Notes: a model not told the origin generated them from the sequence alone. Shown: positions 34,454 through 44,071, numbered from the stretch's first letter. The stretch: DNA of 64,000 nt from Telmatactis stephensoni (GCA_029948255.1 JALIZF010001885.1:186001-250000); one strand, 5' to 3'. Numbers and translations are program-made.

Positions 34454-35937
34454 GTACAATACGAATGGCACAGATTTAGGACGGCCTACCCGCACGCCGA
34501 TTTTAAAAAGTTCTCTGCCGGGCCTCAGAGTATTGAATTCGAATACAATGGAATTGCTGTCGATGTGTTTAGAGAAGATATTACGCCAGATGGACCTTTT
34601 CCAACGGCAGTGCATCACTATGGCGACGCAAAATTAAATGCGGCGCTTTTAAAGGCCTTAGGTACCTAGAGATCCTAAAAACAAGACCGTTAAGATATCT
34701 CCATCGTCGTGGCCTAAGGATTTTACAGTCGCTAGAATAAATTACCCAGTGCCCGCTGTGGCTTGGCACACGATGCCTCCTAAGACTAATTTCTCTCATT
34801 TGACCTTAGAAGTGGCGCCGGGTAAAAAGATACCTTTAAAAGTTCGTAACGTGTTTAAAAAGAGTGAGACAGAATTTAAATCTGCAGCGGCGGCAAAAAA
34901 ATGGCTAAAAGGGCCAAGTATGACTTACTGGGCGCAACAGTTAAACTTTGCCGTATGGGCGGCGACGGCGGGCTGCGGTGTGGGTTTAGATATGCTACAG
35001 CGGTGTTCTTTTTTACAGTTTCATGTAATTTTTACTATTCGCCGCATTCTACATGAATTGGGAGCGCCTTTGCCGGGCGATCTTAGCTTTGATGCCTACG
35101 ACACACATTATAAAGAGGCGGCCTTTGAGAGGCTATGTAATGAATTTAAAATCCACAAGGACTTTAGGTTCTTAGCGCCCAACAATGGCGGCGTTGGCGA
35201 TCCTTATGGCTACGATTACGCAGGGCTTAACATAGAAGAAGGCGGCTGGCCTAACCCTGAGAATAGATTTAGAGATGAAGGGTAAGCCTAAATATGGCGG
35301 GCCTGAGATAGAAGTGTTAAAAGATTCTCGCACTCCTAGACAATACGATTGGTTTGTATTGCAAAAAGGTGAAGGTCTGGTAAATCTGGCCCGCCTAAAT
35401 AGAAGCATAGAGGCCTACGTTTATTGTGTGCTGGGGGCGCAGGTAGATACACGCTCGCCCATCATAGCCGCTGGTGGTGCTAGTCAAGAAACACAACAAC
35501 AGTTCTTAGTGCTCTTTGAATCGGCCGTCATAGAAAACGACATTGCCAAGAGCATACAAAGGTATCAGTTTGCCGTCCAAGAGGCTAAAGTGCGCTTAGA
35601 CTACGCCATAGCCCCAGGTTGTTGGCTAATGCCTAGCGATTTAGTGATTAATACTCACTCTGTCGTGGGCTATAACAATCTTTTACAAAAGGCTACTGAG
35701 GTGATGAAATTTGGCATCAATGACATCAACGGCGATTTGAAGCAGCGTAAAGTGCCACACTTTGATAAGCCGCCGAAGAAAAAGCCACCGCCTAAGAAAG
35801 AAAAACCCACCCTCGGCCCACCAGAGAAAAAGCCTATTAAGCCGCTGCCGACTATAAAAGAAGAATACGACCATGATCTTTTAAAGGGCGGCATTACGGC
35901 GGCGGCGGTGGGGCTGGGCTATTTTATGCTACGGTAA
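34451..35937 (+). pseudogene. Large viral protein with Pro/Lys-rich tail, two frameshifts
   Basis: Coding signal runs 34451-34669, about 34670-35285 and 35275-35937 in three frames, each break being a one-base change (near 34668 and 35287, the latter in a G run). The product would be about 495 residues. The N-terminal two thirds look globular. A tail of about 35 residues is Pro/Lys-rich (PPKKKPPPKKEKP), followed by an acidic linker and a C-terminal hydrophobic stretch (ITAAAVGLGYFML) that could be a membrane anchor. I do not recognise the fold. Its position near the capsid gene suggests a structural role. Confidence 0.6.
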
Positions 35938-37383
35938 TTATATCTTTAACTTCTTTAAAAGTACGGCGCCTATGGCGACGACAAGAATCCAAATATTGTT
36001 GCCGACAAACTTCAGCAATTCGCCGCCGGTCTTCAACACCAAAGATAAGACGCTGCCTAATAGACCTGGCACGGCGGCGGCCATTTTTTTACCTAGCGCG
36101 GTCAGGCCTTGACCTATTTTTTTAACACCGGCGCCGACACCTTTTAAAGAGGTTAATATGACTCCTATGACACTACTTATAGCCACGGCAAAGGCCGCAG
36201 GAATGCCATATTTCAAAAGGGCTCGTTTTATTTTTTCTTTGGTGGTGAGGCCTAATTCACGCTCTAATTTATTTTTTTCTTTTTTAAGCTCGGCGACTCT
36301 TTCTTGAAGGGAGGTTAGTTCTTCTTGGGCGGCTGTGCGTTCTTCTTCAGGGCGATTTAGGTCGTTGATGATTTGTTGTTTTTCGTTAATGTTATGTTCT
36401 AAATCTTCTATCGCCTGTGTCGTTTGCCTTAGCCGCTCTTCAAGGGTGCGGACTCTATGTTCTAACTCGGCCTTTTCTCTTTGCGAGGCCTCGAGTTCGG
36501 AAGTAAGGGTGGCGGCATCGGTTTTGGTTATCCCTAACTCTTGGGTGGTTTCGTCTAGCGCCGCGCGGGCACGGTCTCTTTCCCGCAGGGCTTTGTTGGC
36601 CTCGGTGACAATGGTATTTCTTTCTTCCAAAATAGAATTGTAGCGGTGTTCGGCATCTTCGAGGAAGTTTTCTGTCTCTAGGTTGTGGCGTTCTTCGTTG
36701 GCCGCCAAGGCTTTTTCGTATTCTTCCTGGACGCGGTCAAATCGGGATTGTAGATTAGACAGGGCCTGGGTTTTGACCGCAAGGGCTTGTTCGGCCTCGC
36801 CTAGTTGATCTTCTAGGTCGATGGCTCTCTTTTGTAATGCGATCTTTGCATTGTGCTCTTCCAATAGCTCTAAGAGGCCTCTCGATGCCATTTTAAATCC
36901 CTTGAGCGCCTTTACCGTTTCTCTAACCTCGCCTTCTTTAGTGAAAAGGGGCTGTGGCTTAGTCCATTTGCCTTGCCTCTGTTCGTTGGGAAACGAGATG
37001 TAAACTTGGCCCTTCTGCTCAGTTAGTCTTACATAATCGAAGTTAAAGTGTTCGTATAATTCTAAGAGGCGTTTTTCGGCCAGTTCGACCGGAGTTTGAA
37101 GAGTTTCTTTTAGTGTTTCTTCATCGCGAAATTTGTTAAATTCTTCCATTTGAAGGTACTCAGGGATTGGCTCGTCGGGATGCAAACGCTCGTAGTCATG
37201 TTCGAGGCCGCGGATATACTTGTATGCGTCATTGCCAAAACGACGAAGGGCATCTCTAAAGACGGCGAACCTGTTTCTTTTCCCTCTTTCTATCTGTAGA
37301 TTTAATTCTTCTTCGTCTTCGTTATTGTCGTCTTGATCCCTGTGTGTGAGGGGGTCAAAATCAGGATCTATTTCGCCTTCCAT
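35938..37383 (-). CDS. Coiled-coil viral membrane protein, 481 residues
   Basis: Undamaged frame. Residues 1-20 are acidic. About residues 150-390 form a long heptad-rich coiled coil (many E, L, K, R and Q, for example LEHRVRTLEERLRQTTQ). The C-terminal part has a hydrophobic helix (YGIPAAFAVAISSVIGVIL), an amphipathic Gly/Ala/Lys section and a final hydrophobic helix (WILVVAIGAVLL). It starts at 37383 within CATATATATATAATG, shared divergently with the major capsid gene. Likely a virion or membrane-remodelling protein, by inference. Confidence 0.7.
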   Translation of the reverse strand: MEGEIDPDFDPLTHRDQDDNNEDEEELNLQIERGKRNRFAVFRDALRRFGNDAYKYIRGLEHDYERLHPDEPIPEYLQMEEFNKFRDEETLKETLQTPVELAEKRLLELYEHFNFDYVRLTEQKGQVYISFPNEQRQGKWTKPQPLFTKEGEVRETVKALKGFKMASRGLLELLEEHNAKIALQKRAIDLEDQLGEAEQALAVKTQALSNLQSRFDRVQEEYEKALAANEERHNLETENFLEDAEHRYNSILEERNTIVTEANKALRERDRARAALDETTQELGITKTDAATLTSELEASQREKAELEHRVRTLEERLRQTTQAIEDLEHNINEKQQIINDLNRPEEERTAAQEELTSLQERVAELKKEKNKLERELGLTTKEKIKRALLKYGIPAAFAVAISSVIGVILTSLKGVGAGVKKIGQGLTALGKKMAAAVPGLLGSVLSLVLKTGGELLKFVGNNIWILVVAIGAVLLKKLKI

Positions 37384-37395
37384 ATATATATAATG
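37381..37395. promoter_or_regulatory. Bidirectional start box between coiled-coil and capsid genes
   Basis: CATATATATATAATG contains the minus-strand ATG (37383-37381) and the plus-strand ATG (37393-37395). It is the second divergent pair served by one AT box. Confidence 0.7.
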
Positions 37396-38645
37396 ATCAG
37401 CTCAAAGATAGATCCCAGTATTCTGCCCAAACAGACCGGCGGCTTAAAGGCCGAAAGGACTTTTCACCGCGTTACTTTTACGCCCTCTAGTGCAAACCCA
37501 GGGGAGACATTATACGTCAGCGTCCCCACGCTCTCGGAAAATCTTCTCTTAGTGCCTGGCACCCTGGCGCTGCGGTTTGATTTGGCCATACAACCAACAA
37601 CGGCCGACAAACGCCATTGCGTTAACAACATAGGCCGCAACATCGTCAATCGCATGAAAGTTAAATTTGCCGGAGAATGTCTTTTGGATCTCAACAGGTA
37701 TGACCTTTACCACACTTACAAAGATCTATTCATGTTGCCCAAAGAGAGAGATGTGCTGGTGGAGCAGGGCGTTGGCACTGATACCGTTGAGAAAGATGAG
37801 AAGTAGCTTCATCCAATAAGGGAAGTGATGCAGGAGCTACGGCGCTATCAACGGCCTATGGCACCAAATATGTCATCCCTTTGGATTTTGAAGTTCTGAA
37901 GACCCATGGTGTCTTTTACCCCAGAATCTTATCATCTGATATGCAGTTTGAAGTGACGCTGGCGGACACCACTAACTTACTGCAGGGCACTGACGCGGCT
38001 TTGTCTGGGGCGATTCACGACTACAGTATGACCAATCTACAGCTGCAGTATGAAACCATTCACAGCGATACCTTAGCCCGCAGTGCCGCCGGTGAATACT
38101 CTGCTGGCAAGGCTTTTCTCTATGACCACGTGCATCATCACAAGACCATCCCCATTCTAGACAAGACCCAAGATTTAATTACCGAAACGGTGAATATACC
38201 CCGCAGGTCTCTGTCTGGGCTGCTGCTGCTCTTCGTAAAGCCGTTTTCGGCCGGCCAGAGAGATTCAGAGAAGTTTGTCAATCCGAACATTACCGACGTC
38301 AAAGTCAATATCAACGGCGTTCCTAATAAGATTTACTCGCAGGGATTAAAGCCGGCCGACATTTACAAAGAAGTAGTAAGACGGTTTGGCGACCACATAA
38401 GCCCCGCGCAGTTCTTTCATGGCAATAAATATGCCCTGTGGGTGGATCTAAGAACCTCAGAGGACAATGATATTCACGGCCAGGGCTTAAAGCTGGTCAG
38501 CACGCAAGACGGCGTCACTTTGGAGATAAAACGCACAACAAATTCTGGCGCGGGCAATGATGACAAGATCAACTGCCACATCTTTGTCGTCGGCGATGCG
38601 CAAATGAACATAGAAGGTAATCAACTTCATTCCATTGCCTATTAA
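37393..38645 (+). pseudogene. Double jelly-roll major capsid protein (hexon), one frameshift
   Basis: The first jelly-roll part spans 37393-37806. A one-base deletion near 37800 moves the frame, and the rest continues to 38645. Total length is about 417 residues, usual for DJR capsid proteins of Polinton-like viruses. Supporting features are the LPKQTGGLKAERTFHRV N-terminus, a NRYDLYHTYKDLF helix, NIPRRSLSGLLLLF, and the FVNPNITDVKVNINGVPN strand pair. Family knowledge: trimers build the icosahedral shell. The start is fixed by the TATATAATG box, and the frame open further upstream is spurious. Confidence 0.8.
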
Positions 38646-38701
38646 GATTAAAAAAATATAAGACCCGATTTTAAGATTAAAATATCCGTTAGGTATAAAA
38701 A

Positions 38702-39494
38702 ATGTTACGCGTCTTTGAAAACCCAAAACTAAATCTAAAACTCAATACCCTCAAAAAGGGAGATGAATTGTATTTTAAAGCAAAAGACGTTGCTAAGGCC
38801 TTAGGCTACAGTTGTGCAAAAAATCCAGTAAGAGACCACGTATCTGAGGAATACAAAAAAACCCTGGGCGAAGTAAGGGGGCATCGAAATGGTGCCCCCT
38901 TGAATGAGCAACCAAACGCCGTCTATGTTTCTGAGCCCGGCCTTTATGAGCTAATTTTTAACAGTAAGATGCCGGCCGCCGTAGAATTCAGAAAGTGGGT
39001 CTTCGAAGAAGTATTACCGCAGATTCGTAAAACGGGCCATTATGATCTGAAGAAAGATATAAGGGCCATCACGTGTTTTAAGATCGAAAATGAGTTTGAC
39101 CTACATAAAAAAGTAATAGATTACATCCGTCGCTTTCATAATCTTCTCATCGTCGCCGGCCTCGGAGAAAACCAAGATACCCAGCAAAAGCGAATACAAA
39201 GTTGGCAAAAGGGCTATCAGAAGGGGCAGCCAGATCTTATAGTGCAAAATGCTCATAAAAATTATAACGGCTTCTGTATAGAATTAAAGACGCCTAAGGG
39301 CACTGGAGAAGTCTCTGAAGCCCAAAAAGAAGCATTACGAAGATATGAACAGCAGGGTTATCTTACTTTGGTCAGCCACTGACTATGATGAAATAGTTGA
39401 TGCCCTTAAAAGAATACTGCAGCGGCCTAAGGGTTCCTTGCCCGCGGTGTCCCACGGCGCTTTAAAAGCGAAGAAACCTTGGCGGTGCATATGA
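38702..39494 (+). pseudogene. BRO-N domain fused to VRR-NUC-like nuclease, late frameshift
   Basis: Residues 1-115 are a BRO-N domain: FKAKDVAKALGYSCAKNPVRDHV, and YVSEPGLYELIFNSKMPAA followed by FRKWVFEEVLPQIRKTG. After a linker, residues 150-228 match a PD-(D/E)xK nuclease of the VRR-NUC kind, with GQPDLIVQNAHK, FCIELKTPKGTGEVSEAQ and YEQQGY. Near 39370 the frame slips by one base, and the final helix continues in another frame to TGA at 39492. The start lies in TATAAAAAATG. BRO-N is a DNA-binding module common in large DNA viruses, and the nuclease half may act in replication or repair. Confidence 0.75.
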
Positions 39495-39538
39495 GAGTTA
39501 TACATCGCCTTTAAAGGTAAAAACATCTCTATGATATA

Positions 39539-39857
39539 ATGATCAGCGTCTCAGAATTTAACAATGCCATCAAAGAAGCCGAAACCATGACAAAAGTGGC
39601 GCGATTTAGAAGTCGGGCGCATTTATAAGATTGTGGACTATGATGTCTATGAGTTACATGCGGCCGAGACGATGAAGCTGACCCTTGAAGATGGCGATAA
39701 TAAGCTTTACACTATGTGGGCGCCGCAGCGGGTAAAAGAGACTTTAGAGGGCAAAGAATATACTCATATACGGAGTAATGGGCTTAAAAAAGGCCGCAAT
39801 AATAGCCATTGGAGCTTTAATGCGGTCAAAATAGAAAAGAAAGATATGTTCTCTTAG
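39539..39857 (+). pseudogene. Small viral protein, about 105 residues, one frameshift
   Basis: Starts in GATATAATG (39533-39541). After about 20 codons the frame shifts near 39605, and the rest (GRIYKIVDYDVYEL, NKLYTMWAPQRV, THIRSNGLKKG) continues to the stop at 39857. Alternating polar strands suggest a small beta fold, possibly nucleic-acid binding. This is a weak inference. Confidence 0.5.
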
Positions 39858-39864
39858 ATATATA

Positions 39865-40038
39865 ATGAGCGACGGCCAAGAGATTTACATTGACAGCGAA
39901 GAATGGACTTTAAGTTCCTCGGACGGCGACTACAGCTCCTTGTCATCTTATGACAGCGAAGACGAGGTATTTACTTCATCGGGGCCTTTTAGGCTCAGCG
40001 TTATAGAAAAAACCACCATTTACGAAAGGCGGCGCTGA
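39865..40038 (+). CDS. Small acidic Ser-rich viral protein, 57 residues
   Basis: Complete frame from the ATG in GATATATAATG (39857-39867) to TGA at 40036-40038. The composition is Asp/Glu/Ser-rich (YDSEDE, SSSDGDYSSLSSYD) with a basic RRR end. It is short, but its start box matches the other genes of the element, which supports it. Confidence 0.55.
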   Translation: MSDGQEIYIDSEEWTLSSSDGDYSSLSSYDSEDEVFTSSGPFRLSVIEKTTIYERRR

Positions 40039-40131
40039 AGTCGACAAAAAAAAACTATATAGTGCCGGTTGGGGCTTTTTTTTATTCTAAGGTGTATCGT
40101 TATTTGAGGTTAAAATATTTTCTATTATATA

Positions 40132-40671
40132 ATGCAAAGCTGTCCAAACTGCCCAAGAACTTTCTATAATATTGATCGTCTTTATTACCATGTCGAAAAT
40201 ATGGTGTGCCTTAAAAATAGGCCCACATGCGGCGATTGTAATAAGACTTTCACCGCCCTTGAGAGTCTAAACTATCATCTCCAAAAAAGAGTCTGTCACA
40301 AAGAAAAACCAAATAAGACATGCGGCGTCTGTCATTGGACCTTTTATTCGGTCAAAAATCTTAAAGATCACATAGAAAAAAACGTATGTCTTAGAGAACG
40401 GCCCAATACCACATGCGACACTTGTAATCATACGTTTTCTACGCCCCAACGGCTTAAATATCATATCGAAAAAAAGGTATGTCTTAAAGAAAACTTGACA
40501 TGCGGCGCTTGTAATAAGACCTTCGCTACGCCGCAAAGGCTTAAATATCATACCAAGGCAAAAATCTGTCTTAAAGAGCGGCCAAATACAACATGCGGCT
40601 CTTGTAATCATACTTTCTCATCCGCCTGGCGGCTTGAATATCATAAACAAAGAAAAGGATGCGGGCGCTGA
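40132..40671 (+). CDS. Six-finger C2HC zinc-finger protein
   Basis: 179 residues, almost entirely six zinc fingers of spacing C-x2-C-x12-H-x5-C (for example CGDCNKTFTALESLNYH then a final C). The fourth ligand is Cys, not His, in every finger. The hydrophobic core positions (F, L) are as in classical fingers. It begins in ATTATATAATG. Probable DNA- or RNA-binding regulator encoded by the virus. The frame is undamaged. Confidence 0.8.
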   Translation: MQSCPNCPRTFYNIDRLYYHVENMVCLKNRPTCGDCNKTFTALESLNYHLQKRVCHKEKPNKTCGVCHWTFYSVKNLKDHIEKNVCLRERPNTTCDTCNHTFSTPQRLKYHIEKKVCLKENLTCGACNKTFATPQRLKYHTKAKICLKERPNTTCGSCNHTFSSAWRLEYHKQRKGCGR

Positions 40672-40800
40672 AATCCATTTGAAAAGTAAAATATCCGCCC
40701 GACGCCGTTGACACGGGAAGACCTTATAAAAATCACATAGAGAGAGATGTAATTTTTTTTTTTCTATGGCGATGGGACGCCGCCATCATCTTAGAATATG

Positions 40801-40965
40801 AAAAAAGTTCTATTCCGCTTTAACAACGGTTTGTTTTTTTGTATACTTTTACGAAAAAAAAGTTCTATTCCGCTTTAACAACGGTTTGTTTTTTTGTATA
40901 CTTTTACGAAAAAAAGTTTATAATGGATTTAACAACTGTATCTTTTTTTGTAGACTTATTTATAT
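40801..40965 (+). repeat. 55-bp direct repeat, three copies, upstream array
   Basis: GTTCTATTCCGCTTTAACAA recurs at 40807 and 40862, with a diverged third copy from 40916. Each is followed by a T-run and GTATACTTTTACG or similar. The third copy runs straight into the TATATCTATATATGG start box of the next gene. The same unit occurs inverted at 41681-41951. Confidence 0.85.
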
Positions 40966-40971
40966 CTATAT

Positions 40972-41652
40972 ATGGAACGGTGTAAAAAGTGTCAGAGAAC
41001 ATTTACTTCTGCCGCGCGACTTAAACAACATATAAAAACCAATTCCTGTGGCATTAAATGTCACCGCTGCCAAAAGAGCTTTTGCCGGCCGCAGAGTTTA
41101 CAAAACCATTTAGAAAGAAAGGTGTGTTTAAAACCTAAAGTAATACAATGCGGCTTCTGTAAAAAGATATTCGCCTGTAAACAACGGCTCGAAAAGCATA
41201 TGGAAAAGTGTCTTAATCACTTCTGCGGCGATAAAGAATGGCACGAGAGTAGGTGTAACGAAGAATATAATCTTAATGACGTAGATTGTTATAATTGCGG
41301 CGACTTACTCTTCAGATGCAAATGCCGGGAAGATTATATACGCGCGCTTGTCTTGGAAAAAAAATCCATTGACCGGCGATTTACATCGGGTGCCTATTTT
41401 GACAAGATAGAAGGAACGCCCTGGGAAAATGTTAATTACTGGTCTTCTGAACATATAGGTGGCTGCGGCGCCGTTAGAAACTCTGAAGAACATATAATGG
41501 GCTGTCTCTTTCCTGTTAAAGACCGCCAGCCCAAAGAAGATATAATTATAGAAGAGGGTTATTATGGGTACAACAGCTGTTACTGCTGCGGTAAATCATT
41601 TTCTTCGAAACAGAGATTAGAATATCACTTAGATCACCTCGTATGTCAATAA
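40972..41652 (+). CDS. Zinc-finger protein with C2HC fingers, 226 residues
   Basis: The N-terminal region has three fingers (two with C-x2-C-x12-H-x5-C, the third with H-x3-C). A central Cys-rich part contains CYNCGDLLFRCKC, and a final C2HC finger (CYCCGKSF) closes the protein. It is related to the gene at 40132. It is flanked by 55-bp repeats in opposite orientations, three before and five after. The frame is undamaged. It may bind the repeats, though this is speculative. Confidence 0.75.
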   Translation: MERCKKCQRTFTSAARLKQHIKTNSCGIKCHRCQKSFCRPQSLQNHLERKVCLKPKVIQCGFCKKIFACKQRLEKHMEKCLNHFCGDKEWHESRCNEEYNLNDVDCYNCGDLLFRCKCREDYIRALVLEKKSIDRRFTSGAYFDKIEGTPWENVNYWSSEHIGGCGAVRNSEEHIMGCLFPVKDRQPKEDIIIEEGYYGYNSCYCCGKSFSSKQRLEYHLDHLVCQ

Positions 41653-41680
41653 AATGTTAAAAAAATACTACGGCGGGCTT

Positions 41681-41951
41681 AATAAGTATACAAAAATACA
41701 TACTGTTGTTAAAGCGAAATAGAACTTTTTTTTAGAATAAGTATACAAAAATACATACTGTTGTTAAAGCGCCGTAGAACTTTTTTTAGAATAAGTATAC
41801 AAAAATACATACTGTTGTTAAAGCGCCCTAGAAGTTTTTTTTAGAATAAGTATACAAAAATACATACTGTTGTTAAAGCGCCCTAGAAGTTTTTTTTAGA
41901 ATAAGTATACAAAAATACATACTGTTGTTAAAGCGCCGTAGAAGTTTTTTT
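41681..41951 (-). repeat. 55-bp repeat, five copies, downstream inverted array
   Basis: AATAAGTATACAAAAATACA starts at 41681, 41736, 41790, 41845 and 41900, a strict period of 54-55 bp. Read on the minus strand it is the upstream unit (AGTTCT…GCTTTAACAACAG…GTATAC). Copies are nearly identical. It lies between two convergent genes. Confidence 0.9.
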
Positions 41952-41959
41952 TTCGTAGT

Positions 41960-42140
41960 CTATCCCTCGCCTTGATAAATTCCATCGTCTTTAGTCCGAT
42001 GGGCCTTTAGATCGGCCGTACAGCGGTGGCCCACAAACTCTGCTTCTCTGTAGATTTCATTGCAGTGCAAACAGCGCATTTTCTTCTACTTCTTCGGGAA
42101 TGACACAATCACTCGACGGCGACGACGTTAAGCAGTCCAT
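41960..42140 (-). pseudogene. Small Cys/His protein, about 60 residues, one frameshift
   Basis: Starts in GATATATGG (ATG at 42140-42138). After an acidic stretch the frame slips near 42075, and a zinc-binding pattern CLHCNEIYREAEFVGHRC follows, ending at TAG (41962-41960). It is the first of four tandem minus-strand genes counted from the left. Confidence 0.45.
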
Positions 42141-42144
42141 ATAT

Positions 42145-42741
42145 CTAAAGCATTGATGTGCGTCCTGGGGGCTTTTTGCCGGGGTGTTTGGGTGCGGGTT
42201 TTTTATCCTCTTCTTCGACCCGTGGTAAGGCGGCCCTGCCGATGGGCTGTGGCGCCATAGTATTATTTTTTTGTTTTATTGCTCCACAAAGTGGGATGGC
42301 GCTCATAACGCTGATGGGTTTGTGGCTGTAGATCTTGTCCGCCGCAGGTTTTCCATTAACAAACGCACCATTGAGTCGAGTGCCGCCATCGCTTGACATA
42401 AGGCGAAGCTTTACCAGCCCTTTGCAATGGGCCACTAAGTGAAAAGTCACAGGTGTCAAATCTTCCCCGCTCACAGTACATGGCTCATAAGAAAAATGAA
42501 CTGGCACCCTTTTGTTTGTGGTGGTTCTGAAGGGTATTATGGGCTGATTCCCACTGTCGACAAGACTAAAGCCCACATTGGCGCCATTGCCGGTGTTAAT
42601 ACTAACCGAGCAAAGAATGATATAATAGCCTTCAACATCTACAAAAAACCCATCAATATCCATCCACTCATCTTTTTCAAAATATTCTTTTTCAGCTAAG
42701 TAATAACTCACCTCTTGAGTTGTGGAATAGGGATTTTCCAT
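42145..42741 (-). CDS. Jelly-roll-like virion protein 2
   Basis: 198 residues, undamaged. About 150 residues are beta-rich, with YYIILCSVSINTG, NVGFSLVD, VHFSYEPCTV and VTFHLVAHCKGLVKLRL, patterns reminiscent of single jelly-roll or TNF/C1q-like domains. A basic Pro-rich tail (PAPKHPGKKPPGR) follows. It is paralogous to the gene at 42749-43203. A fibre or minor capsid protein is a reasonable guess. Start box TATAAAAATATAATGG. Confidence 0.6.
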   Translation of the reverse strand: MENPYSTTQEVSYYLAEKEYFEKDEWMDIDGFFVDVEGYYIILCSVSINTGNGANVGFSLVDSGNQPIIPFRTTTNKRVPVHFSYEPCTVSGEDLTPVTFHLVAHCKGLVKLRLMSSDGGTRLNGAFVNGKPAADKIYSHKPISVMSAIPLCGAIKQKNNTMAPQPIGRAALPRVEEEDKKPAPKHPGKKPPGRTSML

Positions 42742-42748
42742 TATATTT

Positions 42749-43203
42749 TTATAGCGAAAGAACCGTCAGAGTGCTAATGGTCATGTGATTATAAGGCCTA
42801 TCTCTCTTGTCGGCAATTCCATTGACGCGAAGTTTGCCCGAGTCATCGGCCCGCACTTGAAGCTGGACTTTTTTCTTCACTTCGGCCACCATATGAAACG
42901 TGACGACGCTTAAATTCTCTGTAGAGTTGATCGGCGGTTCAAATGAAAAATGGGCCGGCTCTCGTTTATTCGTCTTAGCGCGCATAGGTAGAAAGGGTTT
43001 CCCGTCGTGATCCACAAATTGAAATCCCGCATTCACATGGCTCTCGGTACTAATACAAATACTACAAAGAATCAATTTTCGGCCGGGATAATTCACATCC
43101 ACGCTCAATCCTGCCACATTTTGCCAAGACCCCAGATTATAATCTGCTTCGGTATCTAAAGCCGCATAAACACAATCTGCTCCTGGGCCTGTAAGGGATT
43201 CAT
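42749..43203 (-). pseudogene. Jelly-roll-like virion protein 1, one frameshift
   Basis: Paralog of the next gene (shared LILCSICIST, NAGFQFVD, PAHFSFEPP and VTFHMVAE positions). The likely start is in AGTATATATG (ATG at 43203-43201), directly after the stop of the upstream gene. A one-base break near 43165 separates the first residues from the main frame (43117-42749). It lacks the basic tail of its paralog. Confidence 0.55.
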
Positions 43204-43208
43204 ATATA

Positions 43209-43425
43209 CTACATCGGAAGCCTCATAAAGTCGACGACAGCTTCTTTACCCCACATAGCCAGAGTCACTAAGGCCGAGAACCTTTCGGCCGTTTTATTGG
43301 CCGCCAACTCTTCTTTGAGCCGCTTTACTTCTTCTTGCAGATCCAACACCTGCTCTTCTAGACTTCTTTTTTCTCGTATAAATTCAGCAACCTTAGGATA
43401 CAGCTTCAGTTGGTGACTGTTCCAT
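43209..43425 (-). pseudogene. Coiled-coil small protein, one frameshift
   Basis: Starts in TTTATATGG (ATG at 43425-43423) and soon slips one base. The main frame encodes a heptad-rich helix (SLEEQVLDLQEEVKRLKEEL) and a terminal hydrophobic part, to TAG at 43211-43209. The open signal also extends upstream of this ATG, overlapping the decayed ATPase gene, so the true start is uncertain. Confidence 0.4.
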
Positions 43426-43439
43426 ATAAATGAATGCAG

Positions 43440-44051
43440 AACATATTCCTTTGTAATGCTCTTATTCGTAGGAACCCACAGGTGCGGTAAAGACAGCAGT
43501 TTGTCGTAAGAAACAACTTTTAGGTCCTTTTAGTATACAAGTTTGACTACATTGTACTACTTTGCCCCACTTATGTAGAAAAAATAACAAACTTGGAGCC
43601 GGTAATAGGGAACAAAAGAACGAGGAATTCTTTGTAGATATAGCGAGACCCCTAATGAACTTAGTCAATCCACTTGAAGTTCCTGGCAGAAAGCATTTCC
43701 ACATGACACACAGACCCTACTTATTCTTGATGACATTGCTTGTGGCGACGACGTTAAGAAACGCACGTCGGAGTTAATTAAGCTAGCCTTTAGCGGCAGA
43801 CACGACAACATCTCTGTTTGGTTACTCTCGCAGCAGTTGAACTAGCGTCTCTAAGCCCTTTCAGGGAAAATATTGGTGCTCTGGTGGTATTTTACACTCC
43901 TAGTAAGAGCGACTTGGAGACCATTCTTTCAGACTATGGTGGAGAAATCACCAAAGAAGAACTACATAAATACATGCGGCATTTGAAGACCCATCAGCAT
44001 TCCAAAATGATCTTCTCTTTGAGATATCCATATAGCGTCGATATAGTTTAA
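43440..44051 (+). pseudogene. A32-like genome-packaging ATPase, strongly decayed
   Basis: Pieces in three frames match the FtsK-HerA packaging ATPases of Polintons and large DNA viruses: a damaged Walker A (PTGAVKT in place of PTGxGKT, about 43470-43490), FDYIVLLCPTYVE (43546-43585), Walker B LLILDDIA (about 43716-43740), GRHDNISVWLLSQQ (about 43795-43835) and the C-terminal ENIGALVVFYTPSKSDLE region to the stop at 44049-44051. At least three frame changes and a Walker A substitution make it non-functional. Family role: pumps the genome into the capsid. Confidence 0.75.
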
Positions 44052-44071
44052 AAACGTATGGTTTTAAATAT

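Noticed and set aside
41681..41951. CRISPR array
   Set aside because: Copies are contiguous with no unique spacers, and the context is eukaryotic.
43462..43704. 80-residue minus-strand frame over the ATPase region
   Set aside because: Overlaps the Walker A and B remnants of the plus-strand ATPase and has no family features.
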